Shown in pieces: positions 42,872-52,686 of a stretch of DNA of 64,000 nt. The position numbers and the translations under genes were made by a program. The DNA is from Nocardioides sp. zg-1308 (GTDB lineage Bacteria > Actinomycetota > Actinomycetes > Propionibacteriales > Nocardioidaceae). Positions within the stretch are counted from its first letter, which is position 1; each line of letters opens with the position of its first letter. The notes under the pieces are model-generated. The model was not told the DNA's origin. It saw only the letters and a program-made list of their open reading frames with translations, and made no database searches. The stretch is from positions 2,480,001 to 2,544,000 of the forward strand of contig NZ_JABJQY010000002.1 in the NCBI RefSeq assembly GCF_013155375.1, written 5' to 3'.

Positions 42872-44180
42872 CGGTGACAAGCGCTCCCTGAAGGTGGCCG
42901 TGCTCGGCTGCGGTGCGGTCGGCTCCCAGGTGGTGCGGCTGCTGGCCGAGCAGCACGACGACCTCGCCGCCCGGGTCGGGGTGCCGGTCGAGCTCGTGGG
43001 CGTCGCCGTACGCCGACTCGACGCACCGCGCGACGTCGAGGTCCCCGACGGCCTGCTGACCACCGACGCGGAGGGCCTCGTGGCCCGCGACGACGTCGAC
43101 CTGGTCGTCGAGGTCATCGGCGGTCTCGAGCCGGCGCGCACGCTCATCCTCTCCGCCCTCGACAACGGCGCGAGCGTGGTGACGGCCAACAAGGCGCTGC
43201 TGGCCGAGGACGGCCCGACGCTCTTCGAGGCGGCCGCCAAGGCGGAGCGCGACCTCTACTACGAGGCCGCCGTCGCCGGGGCGATCCCGATCCTGCGACC
43301 GCTGCGCGAGTCGCTGGCCGGCGACCGGGTCACCCGGGTGCTGGGCATCGTCAACGGCACCACCAACTTCATCCTCGACAAGATGGACACCTCGGGCGCC
43401 GGGTTCTCCGAGGCGCTCGAGGAGGCCCAGGAGCTCGGCTACGCCGAGGCCGACCCGACGGCCGACGTCGAGGGTTTCGACGCCGCCGCCAAGGCCGCGA
43501 TCCTGGCCAGCCTCGCCTTCCACTCCCGCGTCACCGCCGCCGACGTCTACCGCGAGGGCATCGCGGAGGTGACCGCCGCCGACGTCGCCAGCGCCCGCGA
43601 CATGGGTGCGGTGGTCAAGCTGCTGGCGATCTGCGAGCTCCGTCCGGGCCCGGACGGCCAGGACCAGGTCGCCGCCCGGGTGCACCCGGCGATGATCCCG
43701 CGCTCGCACCCGCTCGCCAGCGTGCGCGAGGCCTACAACGCCGTCTTCGTCGAGTCCGAGGCGGCCGGGCAGCTGATGTTCTACGGCCCCGGCGCCGGCG
43801 GCGCACCGACGGCGAGCGCCGTGCTCGGCGACCTCGTGACCGTCGCGCGCAACCGGCTCGCGGACACCCGCGGCGCCGGCGAGTCGGCCTACGCCGACCG
43901 CGCGGTGCTGCCGATGGGGGAGACCCGCACCCGCTACCACGTCGCCATCGACGTCGACGACCGCGCGGGCGTGCTCGCGGCGGTCGCCAACGCCTTCGCC
44001 GACCACGACGTGTCGATCCAGACGGTGCGCCAGGAGGGTCGCGGCGCCGACGCCCAGCTCGTCGTCGTCTCCCACGCCGCCCCGGACGCGGCGCTCAGCG
44101 CCACCGTCGAGCAGCTGCGGAGCATGGACATCGTCCGCGAGGTCACCTCGGTGATGCGGGTGGAAGGGGACGGCGAGTGA
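42864..44180 (+). CDS. hom: Homoserine dehydrogenase
   Basis: Reduces aspartate semialdehyde to homoserine. The 438-residue protein has the NAD(P) loop [22 protein letters not shown], the signature [12 protein letters not shown] and [20 protein letters not shown], with a C-terminal ACT domain (about 350-430) that usually senses threonine. The start is taken at 42864, overlapping the lysA stop; an upstream GTG/ATG (42849) is possible. It is linked to thrC by a GTGA overlap. Confidence 0.96.
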   Translation: MSDGDKRSLKVAVLGCGAVGSQVVRLLAEQHDDLAARVGVPVELVGVAVRRLDAPRDVEVPDGLLTTDAEGLVARDDVDLVVEVIGGLEPARTLILSALDNGASVVTANKALLAEDGPTLFEAAAKAERDLYYEAAVAGAIPILRPLRESLAGDRVTRVLGIVNGTTNFILDKMDTSGAGFSEALEEAQELGYAEADPTADVEGFDAAAKAAILASLAFHSRVTAADVYREGIAEVTAADVASARDMGAVVKLLAICELRPGPDGQDQVAARVHPAMIPRSHPLASVREAYNAVFVESEAAGQLMFYGPGAGGAPTASAVLGDLVTVARNRLADTRGAGESAYADRAVLPMGETRTRYHVAIDVDDRAGVLAAVANAFADHDVSIQTVRQEGRGADAQLVVVSHAAPDAALSATVEQLRSMDIVREVTSVMRVEGDGE

Positions 44181-45253
44181 GCGGGCGGCGCACCCACCAG
44201 TGGCGCGGCGTCATCGAGGAGTACCGCGAGCTGCTCGACCTGCCGCAGGACATGCCCGCGGTCACGCTCCGTGAGGGCGGCACCCCGCTGGTCCACTCGG
44301 AGTGGCTCTCCGGGCTGACGCGCGGCGAGGTGTGGCTCAAGGTCGAGGGCGACAACCCCACCGGGTCGTTCAAGGACCGCGGCATGACGGCCGCGATCTC
44401 GCACGCGCGGCACCTGGGTGCCGAGGCGGTGGTCTGCGCCTCGACCGGCAACACCTCTGCGTCCATGGCGGCGTACGCCGCGAAGGCCGGCCTCAAGCCG
44501 CTCGTGCTCGTCCCCGAGGGCAAGATCGCGGCGGGCAAGCTGGCCCAGGCCGTCGTGCACGGCGCGCAGGTGATCATGGTGCGCGGCAACTTCGACGACT
44601 GCCTGTCGATGGCGATCGGTCTCTCGAAGGGCTATCCCGTCGAGCTGGTCAACTCGGTCAACCCGGTCCGGCTCCAGGGCCAGAAGACCGCGTCGTTCGA
44701 GGTCGTCGACTTCCTCGGCGACGCCCCCGACCACCACCTGCTCCCCGTCGGCAACGCCGGCAACATCTCGGCCTACTGGCTCGGCTACCAGCAGTACGCC
44801 GAGCTCGGCCGCGCCACGAAGCGCCCGCGGATGCTCGGCTTCCAGGCCGAGGGCGCCGCGCCGCTGGTGACCGGCGAGCCGTTCCCCGACCCGGAGACCA
44901 AGGCGACCGCGATCCGCGTGGGCAACCCGGCGTCGTGGCACCTCGCCGAGCAGGCGGCCAAGGAGTCCGACGGTGGCTTCGCCGCCCTTTCCGACGCGCA
45001 GATCCTCGCCGCGCAGCTCGAGCTGGCCCGTCACGACGGCGTCTTCGTCGAGCCGGCCTCGGCGGCCGGCGTCGCGGGGCTGCTGGCCGTGCTCGACTCC
45101 GGCCGGAGCCTCGCCGGGACGACCACCGTCATCACCGTCACCGGCCACGGGCTCAAGGACACCGCCACGGCGCTGGAGTCGTGCGGCGAGATCGTCGACA
45201 CGGTCGTCGACGCGGACGTGGCCACCGCTGCTGCCGCGGCGGGACTGGCCTGA
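44177..45253 (+). CDS. thrC: Threonine synthase
   Basis: Converts O-phosphohomoserine to threonine. The 358-residue PLP enzyme has the PLP lysine in [11 protein letters not shown] (about 60), the phosphate-binding [25 protein letters not shown], and [11 protein letters not shown]. Length and order fit the short actinobacterial class. GTG start inside the end of hom and one base between its stop and thrB. It acts right after ThrB in the pathway, although the gene comes before it. Confidence 0.96.
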   Translation: MSGRRTHQWRGVIEEYRELLDLPQDMPAVTLREGGTPLVHSEWLSGLTRGEVWLKVEGDNPTGSFKDRGMTAAISHARHLGAEAVVCASTGNTSASMAAYAAKAGLKPLVLVPEGKIAAGKLAQAVVHGAQVIMVRGNFDDCLSMAIGLSKGYPVELVNSVNPVRLQGQKTASFEVVDFLGDAPDHHLLPVGNAGNISAYWLGYQQYAELGRATKRPRMLGFQAEGAAPLVTGEPFPDPETKATAIRVGNPASWHLAEQAAKESDGGFAALSDAQILAAQLELARHDGVFVEPASAAGVAGLLAVLDSGRSLAGTTTVITVTGHGLKDTATALESCGEIVDTVVDADVATAAAAAGLA

Positions 45254-45254
45254 G

Positions 45255-46154
45255 GTGCCGACCTTCGTCGACGGCCCGGTGCGGGTGAGCGTCCCGGCCA
45301 CCTCGGCGAACCTCGGCCCCGGCTACGACACGCTCGGCCTCGCCCTCTCCCTGCGCGACGAGCTCGAGGCGGAGGTGCTGCCGGACGGCCTCGTCGTCGA
45401 CGTGGCGGGCGCGGGTGCCGACGCCGTGCCGCGCGACGAGTCGCACCTCGTGGTGCGGTCGATGCGTGCGGCCTTCGCGCTGATGGGGGAGCAGCCGCCC
45501 GGTCTGCGCCTGTCCTGCCGCAACGTGATCCCGCACGCGCGGGGCCTCGGCTCCTCGTCGGCGGCGATCGTCGCGGGGGTCGTGCTCGCCCGCGCGCTCG
45601 TGGCCGGTGGCCAGCTGCTCGCCTCCGACGACTCGCTGTTCGAGCTCGCCGCCGACCTCGAGGGCCACCCCGACAACGTCGCGCCGGCCTTCTACGGCGG
45701 CTTCGTCATCTCCGGCCGCGAGGACGGGCGCTGGTACGCCGTGCGCGCCGGCGTCGACCCGCGCGTCACGGCCGTCGTCTTCGTCCCACCCACCGGTGTC
45801 GAGACCGTGGTCGCGCGCGGGCTGCTGCCCGGCTCTGTGCCCCACGCCGACGCTGCCGCCAACTCCGGTCGCGCCGCCCTCCTGGTCGCGGCCCTCACCG
45901 GGCAGCCCGAGCACCTGCTCGCGGCCACCCGCGACTGGCTGCACCAGGACCAGCGCGAGCCCGCGATGCCCGAGACGCTCGCCCTCGTACGCCGCCTGCG
46001 CAGCCACGGCGTACCCGCCGTCGTCTCCGGCGCCGGGCCCACCGTCCTGGCGTTCGGGACCACCGACACGGCCGCCCTGACCCAGCGGTGCCCGGACGGC
46101 TGGGCGTGCCACGACCTGGCGATCGAGCCCAGCGGCGCCGTCCTGCTAACCTGA
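45255..46154 (+). CDS. thrB: Homoserine kinase
   Basis: ATP-dependent phosphorylation of homoserine. The 299-residue GHMP kinase has the N-terminal VSVPATSANLGPGYDTLGLAL, the phosphate-binding glycine loop IPHARGLGSSSAAI (about 90-103), and the closing AVVSGAGPTVLAF. The GTG start is two bases after the thrC stop. The 120 bases that follow lead to rho; no clear terminator is seen, so read-through into rho is possible. Confidence 0.96.
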   Translation: MPTFVDGPVRVSVPATSANLGPGYDTLGLALSLRDELEAEVLPDGLVVDVAGAGADAVPRDESHLVVRSMRAAFALMGEQPPGLRLSCRNVIPHARGLGSSSAAIVAGVVLARALVAGGQLLASDDSLFELAADLEGHPDNVAPAFYGGFVISGREDGRWYAVRAGVDPRVTAVVFVPPTGVETVVARGLLPGSVPHADAAANSGRAALLVAALTGQPEHLLAATRDWLHQDQREPAMPETLALVRRLRSHGVPAVVSGAGPTVLAFGTTDTAALTQRCPDGWACHDLAIEPSGAVLLT

Positions 46155-46274
46155 CCGCGCGCCGTTCGGCGCACCTGCCCGCCCCGGTCTCTGACTGCGT
46201 GCACGGGCGACCACCATCCGCCTCGCGGGCCGCTCGTCCGGTCACGCAGGCGACGCAACGTGCGAAGGATCCAC

Positions 46275-48206
46275 GTGACCGAGACTGCCTCTGCCGCCCC
46301 CGAGACCGCTGAGGCGGGCAAGCCCGCCAAGAAGGCGGCCTCGAAGTCGGCCCCCCGGTCGGGCTCGAGGTCGGCCGGCCTCGGCTCGATGCTGCTCGCC
46401 GACCTGAAGTCGATGGCCGCCGGCCTCGGCATCCCCGGTGCCGGCTCGATGAAGAAGGCGCAGCTCGTCGACGCGATCAGGTCAGCCCAGGGCGGCGGCA
46501 CCCAGCCGAAGGCCGAGCAGGCCCCCGCCGGGCAGCCGCGAGGTGAGCAGGCCACTGCCGAGCAGCCGAGCAGCGCGTCGGCGCCCGCCGCGGAGGACCC
46601 CGCTCCCCAGACGACGGTCCGCACCCGGACCCGCAAGCAGCGCCAGGCCGAGCAGGCCGAGCAGCGTGCCGACCGGCCCGCCGACCAGCCGACCGACCAG
46701 CCCACAGACCAGGACGCCGAGCAGTCCGACCAGTCCGCTCCCCGCCAGCGGGACCGGCAGCAGGACAAGCAGCAGGACAAGCAGCAGGACCGGCAGCAGG
46801 AGAAGGCCCGGCAGGACAAGACGGACCGCCAGGACCGTCAGGACCGCCAGTCGCGCCAGGACCGCCAGGACCGCCAGGACCGCCAGGAGCAGGGCGGCAA
46901 CGAGCAGCAGGTCCAGCAGCAGGGCCAGCGACAGGGCAAGCAGAGCCAGCAGCAGGCCCAGCAGCAGCACGCCCAGCAGCAGCAGGCCCAGCAGGCCCAG
47001 CAGCAGCAGAGCCAGCAGCTCGACGACGACGACGACGGCGAGGGCGGCAGCCGCCGCAACCGCCGCCGCCGCGGTCGCGACCGTACGCCCGCCCGCGCGG
47101 GTGGGCGCAACGAGCCGGACACCACGATCCTCGAGGACGACGTGCTGGTGCCGGCGGCCGGCATCCTCGACGTGCTCGACAACTGCGCCTTCGTGCGCAC
47201 CTCGGGCTACCTGCCCGGCCCGGAGGACGTCTACCTGTCGCTGTCGATGGTGCGGAAGTACCACCTGCGCCGCGGCGACGCCGTCGTCGGCCAGGTGCGC
47301 CAGCCCCGCGAGGGCGAGCGCCGCGAGAAGTTCAACCCGATGGTGCGCATCGACAGCGTCAACGGCACCGAGGCCGACGGGGCCAAGGAGCGCGCCGAGT
47401 TCTCCGACGCGGTCCCGGTCCACCCGCACCAGCGCCTGCGACTCGCGACCGACGACGCCAACCCCACCGGGCGGGTCATCGACATCGCCGCTCCCGTGGG
47501 CAAGGGCCAGCGCGGGCTGATCCTCGCCCCGCCGCGCACGGGTGCCACCTCGCTGCTGCAGTCGATCGCCCAGTCGGTGACGACGAACAACCCCGAGTGC
47601 CACGTGATGGTGGTGCTGGTCGACACGCGCCCCGAGGAGGTCACCGACTTCCAGCGCGCCGTGAAGGGCGAGGTCATCGCCTCGACGTTCGACCGCCAGC
47701 CGGCCGACCACACCCTGGTCGCCGAGCTCGCCATCGAGCGCGCCAAGCGCCTCGTCGAGCTGGGCCACGACGTCGTCGTGCTGCTCGACTCGCTCACCCG
47801 GCTGGGCCGGGCCTACAACCTCGCCGCGCCAGCCAACGGCCGCATCCTCGGTGGCGTCGTGGACGCCTCGGCGGTGCACCCGACCAAGGAGTTCTTCGGC
47901 GCCGCCCGCAAGATCGAGGACGGCGGCTCGCTGACCATCCTTGCCGCGGTCTCCGTGGGCACCGGGTCGGCCATCGACGAGTTCTTCCTCGAGGAGCTCA
48001 CCGGCACCGCCAACCTCGAGCTGGTGCTCAGCGCCGAGCGGGCGGCGCGGGGGATCCTGCCGGCCGTGGACGTCACGGCCTCGGGCACCCGGCACGAGGA
48101 GAAGCTGCTCGCCCCCGCGGAGGGCGCGGTCGTCGGTGACCTGCGCAAGCAGCTGGCCGCCGCCGACTCGGCTCCCGCCGTCGCGAAGGTCTTCGGCTCC
48201 CGCTGA
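46275..48206 (+). CDS. rho: Transcription termination factor Rho with altered ATPase site
   Basis: A 643-residue Rho in the usual thrB-rho-rpmE place. Residues 35-75 are the Rho-N helical domain; about 75-270 are a Gln/Arg/Asp-rich low-complexity insert; the primary RNA-binding fold ([21 protein letters not shown]) looks normal. The ATPase core does not: the P-loop reads PPRTGATS (R421-T-G-A424-T) where Rho has PPKAGKT, and the catalytic Glu of VDERPEEV is Thr451 (VDTRPEEV). The Walker B Asp ([11 protein letters not shown]) and the SGTR arginine finger remain. GTG start with AAGGA upstream. Whether it hydrolyses ATP is doubtful. Confidence 0.93.
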   Translation: MTETASAAPETAEAGKPAKKAASKSAPRSGSRSAGLGSMLLADLKSMAAGLGIPGAGSMKKAQLVDAIRSAQGGGTQPKAEQAPAGQPRGEQATAEQPSSASAPAAEDPAPQTTVRTRTRKQRQAEQAEQRADRPADQPTDQPTDQDAEQSDQSAPRQRDRQQDKQQDKQQDRQQEKARQDKTDRQDRQDRQSRQDRQDRQDRQEQGGNEQQVQQQGQRQGKQSQQQAQQQHAQQQQAQQAQQQQSQQLDDDDDGEGGSRRNRRRRGRDRTPARAGGRNEPDTTILEDDVLVPAAGILDVLDNCAFVRTSGYLPGPEDVYLSLSMVRKYHLRRGDAVVGQVRQPREGERREKFNPMVRIDSVNGTEADGAKERAEFSDAVPVHPHQRLRLATDDANPTGRVIDIAAPVGKGQRGLILAPPRTGATSLLQSIAQSVTTNNPECHVMVVLVDTRPEEVTDFQRAVKGEVIASTFDRQPADHTLVAELAIERAKRLVELGHDVVVLLDSLTRLGRAYNLAAPANGRILGGVVDASAVHPTKEFFGAARKIEDGGSLTILAAVSVGTGSAIDEFFLEELTGTANLELVLSAERAARGILPAVDVTASGTRHEEKLLAPAEGAVVGDLRKQLAAADSAPAVAKVFGSR

Positions 48207-48222
48207 GGCCTCCGCCCAGGCG

Positions 48223-48260
48223 CCCGCCGGGCCCGCCGCCGACCTCGCCGGCCCGGCGGG
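48223..48260 (+). terminator. Hairpin after rho
   Basis: Perfect 11-bp stem CCCGCCGGGCC (48223-48233) / GGCCCGGCGGG (48250-48260), loop of 16 bases, no T-run. Its right arm overlaps the -35 box of the rpmE promoter. Confidence 0.5.
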
Positions 48261-48284
48261 AATCCCCGGATTGGCGCCGTTGTT
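48259..48284 (+). promoter_or_regulatory. SigR-type promoter of rpmE
   Basis: GGAAT (48259-48263, preceded by G) and GTT (48282-48284) with exactly 18 bases between, the same as at sigR. In Streptomyces coelicolor rpmE is a known SigR target. It is 84 bases from the rpmE start. Confidence 0.78.
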
Positions 48285-48367
48285 CAGACCGGTGGCACAC
48301 TTGTGCGCCGGTTCCGGTTCACGTCACGCGATCCACGCAGGCGACCCGGAGCAATCGAGAGGACACC

Positions 48368-48610
48368 ATGAAGAAGGACACCCACCCCGACTACGTCGAG
48401 ACCGCCGTCACCTGCACGTGCGGCGCGTCGTTCACCACCCGCAGCACCGCGACCTCCGGCAGCATCCACGCCGACGTCTGCTCGCAGTGCCACCCCTTCT
48501 ACACCGGCAAGCAGAAGATCCTCGACACCGGCGGCCGCGTCGCCCGGTTCGAGGCCCGCTACGCCAAGAAGGCCCCGGCCGCACCTGCCGAGACCTCCGA
48601 CAGCAAGTAG
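48368..48610 (+). CDS. rpmE: 50S ribosomal protein bL31 (zinc-binding form)
   Basis: An 80-residue ribosomal protein. The zinc ligands Cys16, Cys18, Cys38 and Cys41 (TCTCG, CSQC) mark the C+ form, which is sensitive to zinc supply and thiol oxidation. [24 protein letters not shown] is the standard core; the tail is Ala/Pro/Lys-rich. ATG with GAGAGGA upstream. A SigR promoter precedes it and a strong terminator follows, so it forms its own unit apart from rho and prfA. Confidence 0.97.
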   Translation: MKKDTHPDYVETAVTCTCGASFTTRSTATSGSIHADVCSQCHPFYTGKQKILDTGGRVARFEARYAKKAPAAPAETSDSK

Positions 48611-48618
48611 CCACGTCC

Positions 48619-48660
48619 AGGCGCCGGTCGCCCGCATCGCGCGGGTGGCCGGCGCCTTGT
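48619..48660 (+). terminator. Terminator after rpmE
   Basis: Stem AGGCGCCGG (48619-48627) / CCGGCGCCT (48649-48657), extended inside by CCCGC/GCGGG, followed by TTGT. Confidence 0.75.
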
Positions 48661-48697
48661 CGTCTGTCCGGGAGTCCGCACGAGGAGCAGGAGCACC

Positions 48698-49771
48698 ATG
48701 TTCGAGGCCGTCGAGGGCATGCGCGAGGAGCACGCCGACCTCGAGCGACGCCTGTCGCTGCCCGAGACCCACGCCGACCAGCGCCTGGCCCGGCGGCTCA
48801 ACCAGAGGTACGCCGAGCTGACCGCCGTCGTCACCACCTGGCAGGAGTGGCTCGGGCTCGGCGACGACGTCGAGGCGGCCCGCGAGCTCTCCGCCGACGA
48901 CCCGGCCTTCGCCCAGGAGGCCGACGAGCTGGCCGCGCGCCGCGCGACCGCCGAGGAGCGGCTGCGCCGACTCCTGGTGCCGCGCGACCCCGCCGACGCC
49001 AAGGACGCCCTGCTCGAGATCAAGTCGGGGGAGGGCGGCGAGGAGTCGGCGCTGTTCGCCGGCGACCTGCTCCGGATGTACTCCCGCTACGCCGAGGCGC
49101 GCGGCTGGAGCGTGGAGCTGCTCGACGCCAACGAGTCCGACCTCGGTGGCTACAAGTCGGTCACCGCGGCCGTGAAGGCCCGCGGCGCCGTCGAGCCCGG
49201 CCAGACGCCGTACGCCCTGTTGAAGTTCGAGGGCGGCGTGCACCGCGTGCAGCGGGTGCCGGTGACCGAGTCGCAGGGTCGCGTGCACACCTCCGCCGCC
49301 GGCGTGCTCGTCATGCCGGAGGCCGAGCAGGTCGACGTGACGGTCGACGACAACGACCTGCGCATCGACGTCTTCCGCTCCAGCGGCCCCGGCGGGCAGA
49401 GCGTCAACACCACCGACTCGGCCGTCCGCATCACCCACCTGCCCACAGGCATCGTGGTGAGCTGCCAGAACGAGAAGAGCCAGCTGCAGAACAAGGAGCA
49501 GGCCATGCGCATCCTGCGCGCGCGCCTGCTGCAGGCGGCCCAGGACGCCGCCGACGCCGAGGCCAGCGAGGCCCGCAGGTCGCAGGTGCGCACCGTGGAC
49601 CGCTCGGAGCGGATCCGCACCTACAACTACCCGGAGAACCGCATCTCCGACCACCGCACCGGCTACAAGTCCTACAACCTCGACCAGGTGCTGGACGGCG
49701 ACCTCCAGCCGGTGCTCGACTCCTGCGTCGAGGCCGACATGGCCGCCCGGCTCGCGGCACTGGAGTCCTGA
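48698..49771 (+). CDS. prfA: Peptide chain release factor 1
   Basis: Reads UAA and UAG and triggers peptide release. The 357-residue protein has the N-terminal helical domain, the stop-codon motif [13 protein letters not shown] with PVT, and the catalytic [15 protein letters not shown] (GGQ about residue 230). [18 protein letters not shown] follows. ATG with AGGAGCAGGAG upstream. One base separates it from prmC, whose product methylates the GGQ glutamine. Confidence 0.97.
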   Translation: MFEAVEGMREEHADLERRLSLPETHADQRLARRLNQRYAELTAVVTTWQEWLGLGDDVEAARELSADDPAFAQEADELAARRATAEERLRRLLVPRDPADAKDALLEIKSGEGGEESALFAGDLLRMYSRYAEARGWSVELLDANESDLGGYKSVTAAVKARGAVEPGQTPYALLKFEGGVHRVQRVPVTESQGRVHTSAAGVLVMPEAEQVDVTVDDNDLRIDVFRSSGPGGQSVNTTDSAVRITHLPTGIVVSCQNEKSQLQNKEQAMRILRARLLQAAQDAADAEASEARRSQVRTVDRSERIRTYNYPENRISDHRTGYKSYNLDQVLDGDLQPVLDSCVEADMAARLAALES

Positions 49772-50614
49772 GTGCGGCCCCGCGACGCCCGGCGGCACGC
49801 CGCGGAGCTGCTCGTCGAGGCCGGCGTGGCCTCGCCCGAGCGTGACGCCGACCTCCTGCTCGCCCACGTCCTCGACGTGCCGCTGGGACGCCTGCCCTTG
49901 CTCGACGACCTGTCCGGGGAGGCGCAGGAGCGCTACGACGCCCTGGTGGCGCGACGGGCGGCCCGCGAGCCGCTGCAGCACCTGACCGGCACCGCGGCGT
50001 TCCGCCACGTGGAGCTGGCCGTGGGGCCCGGCGTGTTCGTGCCCCGTCCCGAGACCGAGCTGCTGGCCGGGTGGGCGGTCGACGCCGCCCTGGCCCTCGA
50101 CCGGCCGGCCGTGGTGGTCGACCTCTGCACGGGCTCGGGCGCCATCGCCCGCGCGGTCGTCGACGAAGTCCCGGACGCCGACGTGCACGCCGTCGAGCTC
50201 GACGAGGGCGCCCTGGCCTGGGCCGAGCGCAACCTCGCCGGGACCGGGGTGGACCTCCGCCACGGCGACCTGGCGACCGCCTTCGACGACCTGGCCGGCA
50301 CGGTCGACGTCGTCGTGTGCAACCCGCCCTACATCCCGCTCGAGGCCTGGGAGTCGGTGGCCGCGGAGGCCCGCGACCACGACCCGCACCTGGCGCTGTT
50401 CTCCGGCCAGGACGGCCTCGACGCGATGCGCGTGCTCGAGCAGCGAGCCGCCCTGCTGCTGCGGCCCGGGGGAGTGGTCGGCGCCGAGCACGCCGACGTC
50501 CAGGGGGAGTCGGCCCCCGGCGTCTTCGCCGCGACCGGCCGCTGGCTCGACGTGGCCGACCACCGCGACCTCGCGGGTCGACCGCGCTACGTGACCGCGC
50601 GACTGGCACGATGA
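49772..50614 (+). CDS. prmC: Release-factor glutamine N5-methyltransferase
   Basis: Methylates the GGQ glutamine of release factors using S-adenosylmethionine. The 280-residue protein has a helical N-terminal domain, PLQHLTGTAAFRHVELAVG, VPRPETELLAGW, the SAM loop VVDLCTGSGAIARAV and the catalytic VVCNPPYIP. Near the end the usual EHGxxQ motif reads EHADVQG. GTG start follows the prfA stop directly, and its stop overlaps the next ATG (ATGA). Confidence 0.95.
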   Translation: MRPRDARRHAAELLVEAGVASPERDADLLLAHVLDVPLGRLPLLDDLSGEAQERYDALVARRAAREPLQHLTGTAAFRHVELAVGPGVFVPRPETELLAGWAVDAALALDRPAVVVDLCTGSGAIARAVVDEVPDADVHAVELDEGALAWAERNLAGTGVDLRHGDLATAFDDLAGTVDVVVCNPPYIPLEAWESVAAEARDHDPHLALFSGQDGLDAMRVLEQRAALLLRPGGVVGAEHADVQGESAPGVFAATGRWLDVADHRDLAGRPRYVTARLAR

Positions 50615-51276
50615 GCGACGTGGACAGGTTCGAGACCTCGACCGAGGAGGAGCGGGAGGCGGCGGTCACCGCTGCCGCCGGCGCCGTGCGCCGTGGCGAG
50701 CTGGTGGTCATCCCCACCGACACCGTCTACGGCATCGCCGCCGACGCGTTCGCCCACGACGCCGTGAAGAGCCTGCTGGCCGCCAAGGGACGCGGCCGGG
50801 AGATGCCGCCGCCGGTGCTCGTCTCGGCCGCCACCACCCTCGACGCGCTCGCCGAGGGCGTGCCGCCGTGGGCGCGGACCCTCGTCGAGGAGTTCTGGCC
50901 CGGCCCGCTCACGCTCGTGTGCCGCCAGCAGTCGTCCCTCATGTGGGACCTGGGGGAGGCCCGCGGCACCGTCGCGGTCCGCATGCCCGACGACGAGATC
51001 GCCCTCGCCGTGCTCGAGCGCACCGGACCGCTCGCGGTGAGCTCGGCCAACCTGACCGGCCGACCGGCCGCGACCGACGCCGACGCCGCGGAGGAGATGC
51101 TCGGCGACGCCGTCTCGGTCATCGTCGACGGGGGCGCCTCGCCGGGCAGCGAGGCCTCCACGATCATCGACGTCACCGTGCCCGAGGGCCGGGTCCTGCG
51201 CCTGGGCGCCCTGTCGCTCGACGTGCTCAACGCCGCGATCGCCGAGCACGGCGTGGTGCTCGCGGACGAGGGCTGA
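50611..51276 (+). CDS. tsaC: L-threonylcarbamoyladenylate synthase
   Basis: First enzyme of the t6A modification of tRNAs that read ANN codons; makes threonylcarbamoyl-AMP. The 221-residue YrdC/Sua5 short form has VVIPTDTVYGIAADAF, KGRGREMPPPVLV, FWPGPLTLVC, TVAVRMPDDE and PLAVSSANLTGRPA. No extra Sua5 C-terminal domain is present. ATG overlaps prmC stop; the stop is two bases from the next GTG. The gene order prmC-sua5-rfe is common in actinobacteria. Confidence 0.95.
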   Translation: MSDVDRFETSTEEEREAAVTAAAGAVRRGELVVIPTDTVYGIAADAFAHDAVKSLLAAKGRGREMPPPVLVSAATTLDALAEGVPPWARTLVEEFWPGPLTLVCRQQSSLMWDLGEARGTVAVRMPDDEIALAVLERTGPLAVSSANLTGRPAATDADAAEEMLGDAVSVIVDGGASPGSEASTIIDVTVPEGRVLRLGALSLDVLNAAIAEHGVVLADEG

Positions 51277-51278
51277 CG

Positions 51279-52544
51279 GTGCGGGAGTACCTCCTCGTCT
51301 TCCTGGTCGCCCTGTCGGTGACCTACCTGCTCACCGTCCTGGCCCGCGAGTTCGCCCTGCGCACCGGTGCGGTGGCGCAGGTCCGCGACCGCGACGTGCA
51401 CGCGGAGCCGATCCCCTACCTCGGCGGGCTGGCGATGCTCGGCGGGCTGTGCGCTGCCTATGTCGTCGCCCACGAGCTGCCCTTCCTCGGCCTGCGCAGC
51501 GAGGGCTTCGTGTTTAAGGACGCCGGCGCCGTGCTGCTGGCCGGGGCGCTGGTGTGCGCGGTCGGGGTCATCGACGACATCTTCGACCTCGACGCCCTGA
51601 CCAAGCTGGGCGGGCAGGTCCTCGCCGCGGGTCTCCTGGTCGCGCTCGGGGTGCGGTTCTACTACTTCCCCGGGCCCGACGGCACCCAGTTCGCGCTCGA
51701 CGACGCCCAGGGCGCCGTGCTGACCCTCGTCGTGGTGATCGGCACGATGAACGCCGTGAACTTCGTCGACGGCCTCGACGGGCTGGCCGCCGGCGTCGTC
51801 GGGATCGGCGCCGCGGCGTTCTTCGTCTACTGCTACACACTCGCGGACCAGAACAACCTCACGCTCGCGACCACCGGCGCCCTGCTGAGCGCGGCGCTGG
51901 CCGGGGCGTGCGCGGGCTTCCTGCCGCACAACTTCCACCCGGCACGCCTCTTCATGGGCGACTCCGGGTCGATGCTCATCGGCCTGGTCCTGTCCGCGAG
52001 CGCCCTGACGCTGACCGGGCAGTTCTTCGGCATGCCGACCACCGAGGGCAACAGCCTCTTCGTCACCGTCCTGCCGGTGCTGCTCCCCATCTCGCTGCTC
52101 ATGGTCCCGATCGTCGACCTCGTGCTGGCCGTCGTACGCCGCACGCGCGCCGGCCGCTCGCCGATGAGCGCGGACAAGCAGCACCTCCACCACCGCCTGC
52201 TCGAGATCGGCCACTCCCAGCGGCGCGCGGTGCTCATCATGTGGCTGTGGGCCTTCACCCTCGCCGCGGGTGCGGTGATCGTGAGCCTGTCCACCAGCCC
52301 GTGGGTCTGGTGGAGCCTCGGCTCGATGCTGGCGCTCACGATCACCATGACGTTCGTGCTCCCCAAGCTGCACCGACCGCCCAAGACCGGCCTGGGCGAC
52401 ACCGGCCTGCCCGAGAACGCCTTGGTCGAGGGCCGCGCCGACGGTGAGCCCGACGGGTCGACCGAGGGGCCCGCCGAGGGACCGGACGGCCCCGACCGAG
52501 CGGCCACCGCGCCCGCCGGCGGCCCGGGGGACACCCTGCGCTGA
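51279..52544 (+). CDS. MraY/WecA-family glycosyl-phosphate transferase
   Basis: Transfers a UDP-sugar phosphate (probably UDP-GlcNAc) to decaprenyl phosphate, the first step of arabinogalactan or other envelope polymer assembly. The 421-residue protein has about eleven membrane helices, the catalytic DDxxD as GVIDDIFDLD (about 100), NAVNFVDGLDGLAAG, FMGDSGSMLIG, and the loop KQHLHHRLLEIGHS. It is the rfe/wecA homologue of the mycobacterial locus. The last 60 residues are a soluble Pro/Gly/Asp-rich tail. Confidence 0.92.
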   Translation: MREYLLVFLVALSVTYLLTVLAREFALRTGAVAQVRDRDVHAEPIPYLGGLAMLGGLCAAYVVAHELPFLGLRSEGFVFKDAGAVLLAGALVCAVGVIDDIFDLDALTKLGGQVLAAGLLVALGVRFYYFPGPDGTQFALDDAQGAVLTLVVVIGTMNAVNFVDGLDGLAAGVVGIGAAAFFVYCYTLADQNNLTLATTGALLSAALAGACAGFLPHNFHPARLFMGDSGSMLIGLVLSASALTLTGQFFGMPTTEGNSLFVTVLPVLLPISLLMVPIVDLVLAVVRRTRAGRSPMSADKQHLHHRLLEIGHSQRRAVLIMWLWAFTLAAGAVIVSLSTSPWVWWSLGSMLALTITMTFVLPKLHRPPKTGLGDTGLPENALVEGRADGEPDGSTEGPAEGPDGPDRAATAPAGGPGDTLR

Positions 52545-52608
52545 GCGTCTGCCGACCCTCCGGCCGGGCTGTCCATGACCTCGTCATGACCTCTCGGCCG
52601 GGCCTCGG

Positions 52609-52637
52609 TTTCGAGCCGGGGAGGACTTTGTGATAGT
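52609..52637 (+). promoter_or_regulatory. Candidate promoter of the atp operon
   Basis: TTTCGA (52609-52614) and GATAGT (52632-52637), spacing 17, in a locally AT-rich patch before atpI. Confidence 0.4.
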
Positions 52638-52686
52638 TTTCACGAGCGATCACGCACCGACCGCCGAGCACAGACAGGCCGCCGCC

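Noticed and set aside
39659..43240. About 1190-codon minus-strand frame
   Set aside because: Antisense to argS, lysA and hom; no recognisable domains.
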